Made by a program: the position numbers and the translations under genes. The notes under the pieces were generated by a model. That model did no database searches, was not told the DNA's origin, and was given only the letters and a program-made list of their open reading frames with translations. DNA of 43,110 bases from CAZMCC01 sp964564695 (GTDB lineage: Bacteria > Planctomycetota > Phycisphaerae > Phycisphaerales > UBA1924), in NCBI GenBank assembly GCA_964564695.1, contig CAZMCC010000020.1:1-43110 (forward strand), written 5' to 3'. Shown here piece after piece: positions 32,470 through 40,287 of the stretch (position 1 is its first letter; each line of letters opens with the position of its first letter).

Positions 32470-33747
32470 CTACTTCTGCCCGCCGCGCTGGGCCGTGCTC
32501 GACGCCGTGATCGTGAGCTTCTGCTCGGCGATCTGCAGTTCCGGCGTCGTGAGCCACCCCCAGAACGCCGGATAGCCGTGCGCCACGACCGTGGTCGGCG
32601 GGTGATACTGGAACGCGAACGGCAGCGTCACGTCCAGGTCGGAGATCGAGCCGAAGTACTCCCACTTTCGGTCCAGCGGCGGGGTGCGCGTGCCGCTCCT
32701 GCGCTGACGGAACGGATCGACGGGAACCCACAACTCCTGCCTGCCCTTGTCATCGAAGAGCGCGAACTCGACCCAGCTGCGCAGGGCCGCGGCCCCCGTG
32801 TTCCTCCGCAGAAAGCGGCTCTTGTCCTCGGTTCCGTCGTCGTTGTCGTAGCCGATCACCGTGCGTGCCGGCAGCCCCGCCGCGCGGTACATGGTCGCGA
32901 GGAAGTTCGCCAGGTCGTGCTCGCTGCACCTGCCGCTCACCGCCGTGATGGCCGCCGGCTGCAGCTCCATGCCCGCGAACGCGCCGCTGTGGCCGAATCG
33001 CAGCCCGTCGCCGCTCGTCTGCACGTGCTCGATGGTCTTGCCCAGCAGGAACTTGGCGAGCTCGACCGGCATCACATTCTTGGGGTCCCTGCCGCCCGTC
33101 CACGTCTTGAGCAGGTTGGTGATCTCGGGCGCCGTGGGATCGAGGATCCGCATCTTCTGGAAATTGGCGAGGTCGTCGGGCTGCAGCGTCGACGCCGCCG
33201 CCTTCGGGTACGCGGCCGGCCACTTGACCGCCATCGCCGCCGTCTCGTCAAAGACCGTCTCCCACGACGTCATCGGGATCACGATCTTGAGATCGACCTC
33301 GCGCCCGACCTTGTCCTTCATCTCCCAGCGCGCCAGCCGCGTGCCCGCGGCATAGTCCTCCGCGTATTCCGCCTTGCTCGAGACGAGCTGCTCGTTGAAC
33401 TTCAGCGTGCTGGTGACGTTTGCGATGTCGGTGAGGCTCGACGCACACCCGCGGATCACGGGGAACACGATCGCCGCCGTGTCGAACCGCAGGTCGCCGA
33501 TGATCGGGCGCCCCGCGGAGTCGACCTTGTTGTAAGCCGAGATGGTCAAGTGAGTCGTGAGCGTGAGGTTCTGGGAGCCGCCTCGTCTCAGCAGATCCGC
33601 GAGCGGCTCGGCGCCGGGCGCGGGCTGCGCACGCGGGGGCGGGGCCTTCTTCTCTTCCTGCGGCTTGCCCAGCTGCGCGGCCACCGCGGGCGCTCCCGCC
33701 GCCGCCACCAGAGCCGCGAGCATCGACCGACGTGTCATGATGTCCAT
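32470..33747 (-). CDS. Exported transglutaminase-like protein lacking the catalytic His
   Basis: A 425-residue protein with a twin-arginine-like signal (MTRRSMLAALVAAAG). A Pro-rich linker is followed by a beta-rich region (LTLTTHLTISAYNKV; VVFP-like AAIVFPVIRG) and a transglutaminase core: Cys274 in GRCSEHDLANFLATMYRAAG, then LPARTVIGYDN, and the Asp region ELWVPVDPF. The His normally seen as HAWVE is replaced: RSWVEF, Arg323-Ser324. So the triad appears broken and the domain may bind peptides rather than cleave them. The start is set by GGGAGG eight bases before the ATG at 33747. scpB lies 66 bases upstream in the same direction. Confidence 0.75.
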   Translation of the reverse strand: MDIMTRRSMLAALVAAAGAPAVAAQLGKPQEEKKAPPPRAQPAPGAEPLADLLRRGGSQNLTLTTHLTISAYNKVDSAGRPIIGDLRFDTAAIVFPVIRGCASSLTDIANVTSTLKFNEQLVSSKAEYAEDYAAGTRLARWEMKDKVGREVDLKIVIPMTSWETVFDETAAMAVKWPAAYPKAAASTLQPDDLANFQKMRILDPTAPEITNLLKTWTGGRDPKNVMPVELAKFLLGKTIEHVQTSGDGLRFGHSGAFAGMELQPAAITAVSGRCSEHDLANFLATMYRAAGLPARTVIGYDNDDGTEDKSRFLRRNTGAAALRSWVEFALFDDKGRQELWVPVDPFRQRRSGTRTPPLDRKWEYFGSISDLDVTLPFAFQYHPPTTVVAHGYPAFWGWLTTPELQIAEQKLTITASSTAQRGGQK

Positions 33748-33812
33748 GTCCAGAGCCTCCCTGGCGTTCATCGCCCCGTTTCCCCTCGCTCCCGCCCTCA
33801 CGCGCTACGCCT

Positions 33813-34496
33813 TCACTCGCGCCGCAGTTCCTCGATGGTGGGCAGGTCCTTGAGCGTTGCCAACCCGAACGTTTCCAGGAACTTGCGCGTCGTGGCGTAC
33901 AGCAGCGGCCTGCCCAGCTCGTCGGCCCGCCCCGCGACCGTGACCATCCCGCGCTCGCTCAGCGACCGCAGCACCTCGCCGCACGCCACCCCGCGGATCG
34001 CCTCGATCACCGAACGGGTGATGGGCTGGCGGTAGGCGATGACGGCGAGCGTCTCGAGCGACGCCGGCGACAGGGCCGTGGTGGCTCGGCCCGACTGGTA
34101 CGCCGCGACCGCGTCCGCGAACTTCGACAGCGTCATCAGCCGATACCCGCCCGCGACCGGCTCGATGCGGAAGCTCCGCCCGGTCTTCTCGTATTCCGCG
34201 TTGAGCGACGCGACCGCGCCGTCGATGCGCTCGCGAGCCCGCGCGGCCTCGGGGGCCTCCGCCGGCTCGCCCGTCGGCTCGGCCGCCGCCTCGGCTTCCC
34301 TCGCCTTGCGCGACCGCGCCTTGGGCGCCGGCTCCTGCGGGATCAGCGTCAGCGCAAGCTTGAGCGCCGACACGGGCCGATCGGCCGTGAGCAGGATCGC
34401 CTCGATGGCGCCGGGGAGGTCCGAGGGATCGGCCGCTGCCGCACTGGCGCTGTCGCGCGCGGACGTCGGCTCGACGGTGGCGTCTGCTGGGGTCAT
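33813..34496 (-). CDS. scpB: Segregation and condensation protein B
   Basis: ScpB partners ScpA and SMC in the condensin that organises and separates chromosomes. The 227-residue protein has two winged-helix domains: IEAILLTADRPVSALKLALT (about 30-50) with a SFRIEPVAGGYRLMT strand pair, and LSPASLETLAVIAYRQPITR (about 142-161), SVIEAIRGVACGEVLRSLSE, GRPLLYATTRKFLETFGL. An Ala/Glu-rich insertion (about 58-85) lengthens the first domain. scpA is not in the window. It is divergent from hicA. Confidence 0.93.
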   Translation of the reverse strand: MTPADATVEPTSARDSASAAAADPSDLPGAIEAILLTADRPVSALKLALTLIPQEPAPKARSRKAREAEAAAEPTGEPAEAPEAARARERIDGAVASLNAEYEKTGRSFRIEPVAGGYRLMTLSKFADAVAAYQSGRATTALSPASLETLAVIAYRQPITRSVIEAIRGVACGEVLRSLSERGMVTVAGRADELGRPLLYATTRKFLETFGLATLKDLPTIEELRRE

Positions 34497-34587
34497 CGGC
34501 TGGATGGTAGCCGCCGAGCCCGTTGCGCTTCCGACCTGGCGTATGCTGAGCCCGTACCGGCAGGATCACCCCCCCCCTTCCGCACCC

Positions 34588-34797
34588 ATGAGCTACGAAC
34601 GCCGGAAAGTCCTTCGCGCGCTGGCCTCCCGGGGGTTCGTCGTTGTGCGTGAGGGCGGACGCCATACGATCGTTCGTTCGGCGTCCGGCATGACGATCGC
34701 CATCCCGCGTCACCGTGAGCTGAACCGTCTCACCGTCCGCGGCATTGCCGAAGACGCCGGCGTCGAGTGGAACGCCTTTCGCAAGGACATCGGATGA
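34588..34797 (+). CDS. hicA: HicA-type mRNA interferase toxin
   Basis: HicA toxins are small double-stranded-RNA-binding-fold RNases that cut mRNA. This 69-residue protein fits: RRKVLRALASRGFVVVREGG, the conserved active-site His in GGRHTIVRS, then TIAIPRHRELNRLTVRGIAE. The ATG at 34588 starts the domain. The stop overlaps the next start as ATGA, coupling toxin and antitoxin translation. Confidence 0.88.
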   Translation: MSYERRKVLRALASRGFVVVREGGRHTIVRSASGMTIAIPRHRELNRLTVRGIAEDAGVEWNAFRKDIG

Positions 34798-35021
34798 GCA
34801 GCTACCACGTCAAGGTCGAGCGTGACAACGGCTGGTACGTCGGACGCGTCCTCGAACGCCCCGGAATCACCACGCAATCGCGAACTCTCGACGGCCTGGT
34901 GGCGATGCTGCAGGACGCCATCTCCGAACTCTGGGGAGAGCGTTCCCCCTCGCTCGAACTCATCCTCAGCGCCAAGGCCGCAAAGCCGGCCCCGAAGAAG
35001 CAGCGCCGTTCGGCGGCATGA
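34794..35021 (+). CDS. hicB: HicB-like antitoxin
   Basis: The partner of the HicA-type toxin. The 75-residue protein has the degenerate RNase-H-like HicB domain: YHVKVERDNGWYVGRVLERP, then TQSRTLDGLVAMLQDAISELWGE. No helix-turn-helix or ribbon-helix-helix follows; the tail is a basic AKPAPKKQRR, so DNA binding, if any, is by another route. The start at 34794 overlaps the hicA stop by four bases. It is convergent with the serA-like gene. Confidence 0.85.
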   Translation: MSSYHVKVERDNGWYVGRVLERPGITTQSRTLDGLVAMLQDAISELWGERSPSLELILSAKAAKPAPKKQRRSAA

Positions 35022-35061
35022 GCCTCCCCCGGGCGATGCCCTGGCCCCTGGACCCTGCCCC

Positions 35062-36030
35062 CTAATTCACCTTGTTCTCAATCCGCCCCGTCTGCTTGTA
35101 CACCTTGACGATCCGCACCACCTCCTCCGCCACGGCGTTCTGGGCCTGGTCCGTCGAGGCCCCGACGTGATGCGTGCAGTACACCCCCGGCAGCTTCGCC
35201 AGCTCGATCGGCCACGCGGCCGTGCCCTCGGCCGGCTCGTGGGCGAACACGTCCAGGCCGGCCCGGATGCCCTTGGTCTTCACGGCGTCGGCGAGGGCCG
35301 CCTCGTCGACCACGCTGCCGCGTGACGTGTTGATGAAGTACGCCCCCGGCTTCATCGCCGCGAAAAACTCCGCGTTCGCCAGGCGCTCGCTCTGCGGGTT
35401 CGCCGACACATGCAGGCTCACGGCGTCGCACCGGGCCACCATGTCGAGCAGCTCCTTGCGGCTCGATCCGGCATATTCAACGCCCAGGTCCGCCGCCCGC
35501 TCGCGCGTCATGTTCAGCGAGTTGGCGATCCCCTTCATGCCGAACGCCTTGGCCCGCGTCAGCACCTCGCGCCCGATCGACCCCACGCCCACCAGCCCGA
35601 GCGTCAGCCCCTTGAGCCCGCGGGCCTTGGCGTACTCCTTCTTGTTCCACGTCCCCGCCTGCGCCAGCGCACACTGCTCGGGCACGCGCCGGTCGCACGC
35701 GAGCAGCAGCCCGATCACGAGCTCCGCCACCGCGACGGCGTTCATGCCCGGGCAGTTGCACACCGCGACGCCCTTGGCCGTCGCCGCGGGCAGGTCGATG
35801 TTGTCGTACCCCGCCCCCGCGCGGATGACGAGCTTGAGCGCGCTAGCCGCGACGATCGCCGGCGCCTTGACCTTCTTCCCGCGGACGACGAGCACCGTGG
35901 GGTCGAGCCTCGTCACGACCTCGGGGAGCGCCTCGGCGGTGACGCCGGGATCAAACACGACTTCGCACCCAAGGCCCGCGAGCCCGTCCCGGCCCGACTG
36001 CTCAAAGCTCTCCGCGATCAGTACTTTCAT
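35062..36030 (-). CDS. serA: D-3-phosphoglycerate dehydrogenase-like 2-hydroxyacid dehydrogenase
   Basis: A 322-residue NAD-dependent D-2-hydroxyacid dehydrogenase, the short SerA form without the C-terminal ACT domain. The catalytic domain starts MKVLIAESFEQSGRDGLAGL; IRAGAGYDNIDLPAATAKGV and NCPGMNAVAVAELVIGLLLA are typical of phosphoglycerate dehydrogenases; the NAD site is GLVGVGSIGREV; catalytic residues lie in NTSRGSVVDE (Arg), DVFAHEPAEG (Glu) and THHVGAST (His). It probably makes 3-phosphohydroxypyruvate for serine, though related enzymes use other substrates. The start at 36030 has GGGAG upstream. Beyond it lies an inverted 8-bp repeat array. Confidence 0.85.
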   Translation of the reverse strand: MKVLIAESFEQSGRDGLAGLGCEVVFDPGVTAEALPEVVTRLDPTVLVVRGKKVKAPAIVAASALKLVIRAGAGYDNIDLPAATAKGVAVCNCPGMNAVAVAELVIGLLLACDRRVPEQCALAQAGTWNKKEYAKARGLKGLTLGLVGVGSIGREVLTRAKAFGMKGIANSLNMTRERAADLGVEYAGSSRKELLDMVARCDAVSLHVSANPQSERLANAEFFAAMKPGAYFINTSRGSVVDEAALADAVKTKGIRAGLDVFAHEPAEGTAAWPIELAKLPGVYCTHHVGASTDQAQNAVAEEVVRIVKVYKQTGRIENKVN

Positions 36031-36072
36031 GGCGGCTCCCGGGGCAAAGGCCGAGTGTAGCTCGGAGGGAAG

Positions 36073-36228
36073 TGGCAGAGTGGCAGAGTGGCAGAGTGGC
36101 AGAGTGGCAGAGTGGCAGAGTGGCGGAGTGGCGGAGTGGCGGAGTGGCGGAGCACCGGTCGTCCGCGTCTCACTTTGCCACTTTGCCACTTTGCCACTTG
36201 ACCACTTTGCCACTCCGCCACTCCGCCA
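36073..36228. repeat. Inverted tandem array of 8-bp units upstream of serA
   Basis: The left part has six TGGCAGAG units (36073-36120) and four TGGCGGAG units (36121-36152). After a 20-base centre the right part, read on the minus strand, has two TGGCGGAG, then TGGCAAAG, TGGTCAAG and three more TGGCAAAG (36173-36228). The arms can fold on each other with a few mismatches. It lies between the serA start and the terminator of the prepilin-like gene. Confidence 0.9.
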
Positions 36229-36234
36229 CTTCCA

Positions 36235-36272
36235 AAAACAACGCCGCCCCGGGAAGGCTCGGGGCGGCGTGA
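36235..36272 (-). terminator. Rho-independent terminator after the prepilin-like gene
   Basis: On the minus strand the stem ACGCCGCCCCG pairs with CGGGGCGGCGT around a GCCTTCCC-type loop and is followed by TGTTTTTGG. It lies 25 bases after the stop of the gene that ends at 36297, so it would end that transcript before the serA gene. Confidence 0.8.
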
Positions 36273-36296
36273 GAATTCAAAGCTTCAACCAACCGA

Positions 36297-37367
36297 TCAC
36301 GGCATCTGGCCCGTGTTGATTTCTTTGCCGGCGTAGTCCTGGCCTCTCAGGCCGCCGCGGCACCAGGCGTAGTAGCCGACGACGAGTTCCGTCGTGGTGC
36401 CGTTGCGGCAGGGGTATTCCCACGGGCGCGGGACGTAGTTGTACCGCAGGGGCTGGGGGTTGTTGGGGATGTTGGGATAGAAGCCCGGGTTCGATCCGCC
36501 GGTCTTCTCGACGCGGACGGAGTTGTCGGCGAACAGCAGCGGCTGGGTCACTTCGGGGTAGGCGTACCACAGGATGCGCTTGCCCGCGTGGCGACCGTAC
36601 CCGTCGTACATGAGCACCTTGTTCGACGCGAACGTCGTCTCGTCCTGGTTGCGCCGGCCGAGCGGGCCGTTAATGATGTAAGTGTAGTGGTTCGTCAGAG
36701 CCGACTGCACCGTCATCTGGGCGCCGACGCGCATGTCGAGCGAGTACGCGGCGGTGATGTACTGGTACGACGAGCTGTACGGCCAGCGCTGGAGGCTGTT
36801 GGCGTCGCCATCGGTCGGGCGCTGCGAGGCCGGCAGGTTCAGGAACGCCGCCCGGGCCTGCAGCGGGGGCAGCCCGCGGATCGTGTCGCTCCACAGCGTG
36901 CGGAGCTTGTCCTCAGGGCACTGGACCATGGGCTCCGGCAGGCGCTGCTGGAGGTAGTCGTTGAGGATCAGGTGGCTATACAGAACGTGGGGGATCCACG
37001 TCGCGATCTCGGTGATGTCCGTGCGCTCGCCACGCCGGCGGAGAATGTCGACGGCCTGACGGGCGGCGGCAGTGTTGTCGTCCGTGTGCGGCGGCGCAAA
37101 AGTCCCGTCTTCCGAGACGCCTTCCGTCATGCTCCAGGAAAATGACGGGCTGCGCTGCTTGAAGTCAGCGCCATAGGAAGCGAACGCCGTGCCCATCTGC
37201 TTGAGGTTGCTCTGGCACAGCGTCAGGCGGCCGGCCTTGCGGGCCTCACCCAAAGCGGGGAGCAAGATGCCCACGAGCAGCGCGATGATCGCGATGACCA
37301 CCAACAGCTCGATGAGCGTAAACGCGCGAGCGCGACGATGACTGCGTTCCAACATGTTTGTAACCAT
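36297..37367 (-). CDS. Prepilin-like protein (paralogue 1)
   Basis: A 356-residue protein with leader MVTNMLERSHRRARA, cleavage motif FTLIELLVVIAIIALLVG and helix GEARKAGRLTLCQSNLKQMG. The globular part contains PYSSSYQYITAAYSLDMR, SNKVLMYDGYGRHAG, QPLLFADNSVRVEKTG and a C-terminal GYYAWCRGGLRGQDYAG. This is the planctomycete DUF1559-like pseudopilin layout; the role is envelope display or secretion, unproven. The ATG at 37365-37367 is chosen because AGGAG lies seven bases before it; ATGs at 37373 and 37355 are alternatives. The next gene upstream (37895-38956) is a close paralogue. Confidence 0.87.
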   Translation of the reverse strand: MVTNMLERSHRRARAFTLIELLVVIAIIALLVGILLPALGEARKAGRLTLCQSNLKQMGTAFASYGADFKQRSPSFSWSMTEGVSEDGTFAPPHTDDNTAAARQAVDILRRRGERTDITEIATWIPHVLYSHLILNDYLQQRLPEPMVQCPEDKLRTLWSDTIRGLPPLQARAAFLNLPASQRPTDGDANSLQRWPYSSSYQYITAAYSLDMRVGAQMTVQSALTNHYTYIINGPLGRRNQDETTFASNKVLMYDGYGRHAGKRILWYAYPEVTQPLLFADNSVRVEKTGGSNPGFYPNIPNNPQPLRYNYVPRPWEYPCRNGTTTELVVGYYAWCRGGLRGQDYAGKEINTGQMP

Positions 37368-37756
37368 CACCATTCTCCTACGCGGCAGGCCCACAGAACG
37401 CAGGCGCCACGGGACCGGGAGAGACACCCTCTTGACCGAAAAATAATCGGCAGACCCACGATTGTCCAGAAGAATACGGATCGGGGCGCAAAATGGTTCC
37501 CAAGCCCTATCTTCTACCGAACAGTCGTCCGGGGTCCGTCGAGGCCACGTCGAGGGTAGTGACGGTACGTGTTTCCCCAACTCAACTTGTGGGACCCAGG
37601 GGTCCCACGCTCACTTCAACACGCGCCGGCGGGCCGTCCGCGAAACGGACCCGCCAGCGCAAATCCGGCCTCGATCGTGGGCAACCGAGGCCGGGTTCCC
37701 AGGCGGGTGCCCCGGGTCGGCCGGGAGCGTGGCACCGACGAACATCGGCAACGTGC
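37368..37756. other. Intergenic region upstream of prepilin paralogue 1
   Basis: No gene is seen. An A/T-rich patch at about 37438-37450 (GATTATTTTTCGGTC on the minus strand) is the best place for a promoter of the prepilin-like gene, but no clear -35 box pairs with it. From about 37700 the sequence contains a partial CCCCGGGTCGGCC arm and GTGGCAC, leading into the hairpins at 37757. Confidence 0.45.
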
Positions 37757-37850
37757 CACCGAAGAAGGTGCTCTGACCTTCTTCGGTGCGCCGCAGCCGG
37801 GTGACCCGGGGAAAAGCACCGAAGACGTCAAAGCCCGTCTTCGGTGGCAC
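37757..37850. repeat. GCTTTG-loop palindromes (copies 8 and 9), inverted pair
   Basis: Copy 8: arms 37757-37769 and 37776-37788 (CACCGAAGAAGGT, 13 bp perfect), loop GCTCTG. Copy 9, opposite orientation: arms 37817-37827 and 37836-37846 (CACCGAAGACG), loop containing CAAAGC, outer GTGGCAC at 37844-37850. They lie just downstream of prepilin paralogue 2 and may serve as its 3' hairpins. Confidence 0.87.
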
Positions 37851-37894
37851 GATTCTTCAGTGCCACGCCCCCGCCCGACCCCGGGCGCCCCGCT

Positions 37895-38956
37895 TCACTG
37901 ATTCCCGGTGTTGATCTCCTCGCCGCCGTAATCCTGCCCGCGCAGCCCGCCGCGGCACCACGCGTAGTACCCCACCACCAGCTCGCTCGCCGCGCCGTTC
38001 CGCGTCGGATATTCCCACGAGCGCGGGGCGTACATGTACCGCAGCGGCTGGTCGTGGGTCGGGATGTTCGGGTAGAAGCCCTTGTTCGCCTCGCCCGTCT
38101 TCTCGACGCGGACCGAGTTGTCCGCGAACAGCAGCGGCTGCGTCACCTCGGGATACGCGTGCCACAGCACACGGCGACCCGCGTGGCGTCCGTACGAGTC
38201 GAACAGCAGCACCTTGTTCGACGGGAACCCGATCTCGTCCTGGTTGCGCCGCCCCAGCGGGCCGTCGATGCGGTACGAGAAGTGGTTGTCCAGCGACGAC
38301 TGCACCGTCAGCATCCCGCCGCGGCGCATGTCCATCGAGTACGCCGCGGTGATGAACTGGTACGACGAGCTGTACGGCCAGCGCTGGGCGTCGTTGGGCG
38401 AGCCCTCGGTCGGTCGCTGGGTGTCGGGCAGCGCCAGGAACGCGGCCGCCGCGTCCGTGGGCTTCAGGCCCCGGATGGTCTGCTGCCACAGCTCGCGCAG
38501 CCGATCCTCCGGGCAAATGACCATGGGCTCGGGCAGCCGCTGCTGCAGGTACTCATTGAGGATCAGGTGGCTGTACATCACGTGCGGGATCCAGTTCTGG
38601 ATCGGCTGGATGTCCGTGCGCTCGCCGCGCGATCGCAGGATCGACACCGCCTGCTGCGCCGCCGCCTGGGCGTCGTCGACAAACGGCGCCGTGAAGTCGC
38701 CGTCGTCGCTGAAGCCCTCGAGCCGCGTCCACGAGAACGAGGGGCACCGCTGGTTGAAGTCGGCGCCGTACGAGGCGAAGGCGATTCCCAACTGCTTGAG
38801 GTTGCTCTGGCACTGCGTCAGGCGACCGGCCTTCTTCGCCTCGCTGAGCGCCGGCAGCAGGATGCCGATCAAGAGCGAGATGATGGAGATGGCCACGAGC
38901 AGCTCGATCAGGCTGAACCCGGAGCTTCGCCGACGCAACTTCGCGATCCGTTTCAT
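37895..38956 (-). CDS. Prepilin-like protein (paralogue 2)
   Basis: A 353-residue prepilin-like protein: basic leader MKRIAKLRRRSSG, cleavage motif FSLIELLVAISIISLLIG, helix SEAKKAGRLTQCQSNLKQLG. It is colinear with paralogue 1 almost throughout (YSSSYQFITAAYSMDMRRGG, SNKVLLFDSYGRHAG, GYYAWCRGGLRGQDYGGEEI), so the pair arose by tandem duplication. In both, the Gly/Ala before the cleavage site and Glu at +5 needed by prepilin peptidase are kept. The separate intergenic regions, each with its own repeats, suggest separate transcription. The start ATG has no strong ribosome site but begins the leader. Confidence 0.87.
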   Translation of the reverse strand: MKRIAKLRRRSSGFSLIELLVAISIISLLIGILLPALSEAKKAGRLTQCQSNLKQLGIAFASYGADFNQRCPSFSWTRLEGFSDDGDFTAPFVDDAQAAAQQAVSILRSRGERTDIQPIQNWIPHVMYSHLILNEYLQQRLPEPMVICPEDRLRELWQQTIRGLKPTDAAAAFLALPDTQRPTEGSPNDAQRWPYSSSYQFITAAYSMDMRRGGMLTVQSSLDNHFSYRIDGPLGRRNQDEIGFPSNKVLLFDSYGRHAGRRVLWHAYPEVTQPLLFADNSVRVEKTGEANKGFYPNIPTHDQPLRYMYAPRSWEYPTRNGAASELVVGYYAWCRGGLRGQDYGGEEINTGNQ

Positions 38957-39188
38957 GTGTGGTGTCTCCGAACCGCCCCTGGAGGCAGTTCAATGTGGCG
39001 CCGCGCGTCATGGCGCTGCAACCGCGCCGCCTGTGGGCGGCGCTGTGCGTGTGCACCGCCTGTGGCGGCACTTCCGCGGCGGGGGACCCGATTTCGTTTC
39101 GGGTTACGCCTCCGGCGTCGCGGTGATTGTCCATACGCCGCCGGTGCGCATCGGATGCGACCGGCTGCCGGGTGCCCCGGCTGGGCGC
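38957..39188. other. Intergenic region upstream of prepilin paralogue 2
   Basis: No gene is seen between the prepilin start and the repeats at 39189. The stretch includes several CGCCG/GGCGGC-rich short inverted pairs (about 39010-39075) and a slightly A/T-richer patch near 39083-39105 that could hold a promoter; nothing is decisive. Confidence 0.4.
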
Positions 39189-39333
39189 CCCGGGTTGGCC
39201 GCTTTGGGCAGACCCGGGTGCCCGGGTGCCCCGGGTCGGCCGCTTTGGGCAGACCCGGGGTTGGACATCGCTCGCACGCGAACCCGCGCCAAGTGACCCC
39301 CGCCGGGGTCTGGCGAAGCGCCCGACCCCGGGC
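39189..39333. repeat. Tandem GCTTTG-loop palindromes and composite element copy B
   Basis: Two adjacent copies of CCCCGGGT[T/C]GGCC-GCTTTG-GGCAGACCCGGG: arms 39189-39196/39211-39218 with loop 39201-39206, and arms 39229-39237/39252-39260 with loop 39242-39247. The second begins composite copy B, which ends in a hairpin with arms 39303-39310 and 39324-39331 (CCGGGGTC) and loop TGGCGAAGCGCCC, identical to the loop in copy A at 32377-32389. Confidence 0.87.
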
Positions 39334-39348
39334 ACCCACGCCCGAGTG

Positions 39349-40221
39349 TCACACCCACCCAAGGGCGTAGAAGATCGCCGTGAAGATCAGGTCCGCGATG
39401 ATGATCGCCACGACCGACTGCACGACCGTGCCCGTCGTCGCCCGCCCCACGCCCGCGGCGCCCCCCGTGACCCGCAGCCCGTTCGTGCACGCGATCAGCC
39501 CGATCAGCAGCCCGAACACCGTCGCCTTGCCGATCCCCGTCAGGAAGTCCACCGGCTTCGCCTGGTTCAGCGTGTTGCTGATGTACTTGTCGATCGGGAT
39601 ATCGAGCGCCACGGCCCCCGCGAACATCCCCGCGATCACCGCGACGAGGTTCGAGATCACCGCCAGGCACGTCATGCTCACGACCGCCGCCGTCACCCGC
39701 GGCACCACCAGGAACCGCACCGGGTTGAGCGCGTGCGCCTCGAGCGCCTCGATCTCCTCCCCCACCACCATCGTCCCGATCTCGGCCGCGATCGCGGCTC
39801 CGGCGAACCCCGTCAGCACGATCGCCGCGATCAACGGCCCCAGCTCGCGCATCACCGCGATCGCCGTGATGTTCGCCACCAGCTCGCGCTGCCCGAACTG
39901 GTCCAGCGGCGGCGCCATCTGCAGCACGAGGATCAGCCCCACGCACCCCGAGACCAGCGACACGATGAAGATCGACCGCACCCCCACGCGAACCACCTGG
40001 GCCACGATCGCCGGACGCCCGATCCGCACCTTGCGCTGCGTCATCGACCGCCAGAACCACCGCAGCATCTCGACCAGCAGCGACCACGACGCCCCGATCT
40101 GCTCGAGCAGGTCGAAGAACCGCCGCCCCGCGAAGTCGACCAGCGCCAGCCCGAACCCCGGCGAGCGAGGGGCCCCCGCGGACGGGTGCGCCGACGGCTG
40201 GGTGGAAGAGGATTCGCTCAT
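39349..40221 (-). CDS. mlaE: MlaE-family lipid ABC transporter permease
   Basis: MlaE permeases move phospholipids between inner and outer membrane with the MlaF ATPase and MlaD substrate-binding protein. The 290-residue protein has a poorly conserved leader, an amphipathic interface helix (LVEMLRWFWRSMTQRKV) and about five membrane segments, with family motifs VSGCVGLILVLQMAPPLDQF, ELGPLIAAIVLTGFAGAAIA, AEIGTMVVGEEIEALEAHAL and NPVRFLVVPRVTA. It is last in a four-gene minus-strand operon after a STAS protein, an RsbW-like kinase and a HEAT lipoprotein. MlaF and MlaD homologues are not next to it; they may be elsewhere. Confidence 0.92.
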   Translation of the reverse strand: MSESSSTQPSAHPSAGAPRSPGFGLALVDFAGRRFFDLLEQIGASWSLLVEMLRWFWRSMTQRKVRIGRPAIVAQVVRVGVRSIFIVSLVSGCVGLILVLQMAPPLDQFGQRELVANITAIAVMRELGPLIAAIVLTGFAGAAIAAEIGTMVVGEEIEALEAHALNPVRFLVVPRVTAAVVSMTCLAVISNLVAVIAGMFAGAVALDIPIDKYISNTLNQAKPVDFLTGIGKATVFGLLIGLIACTNGLRVTGGAAGVGRATTGTVVQSVVAIIIADLIFTAIFYALGWV

Positions 40222-40287
40222 GGCGCGATGGGAACTCTGGACGAAGGACGGGGACAGGACGGGAGAGATCGGCGTGCGACGGGCCGC

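Noticed and set aside
36073..36228. Possible CRISPR array
   Set aside because: The units are 8 bp with no spacers and occur in inverted halves.
37844..39370. Plus-strand open frame of about 500 codons
   Set aside because: It lies opposite the second prepilin-like gene, whose minus-strand frame has a clear pilin leader.
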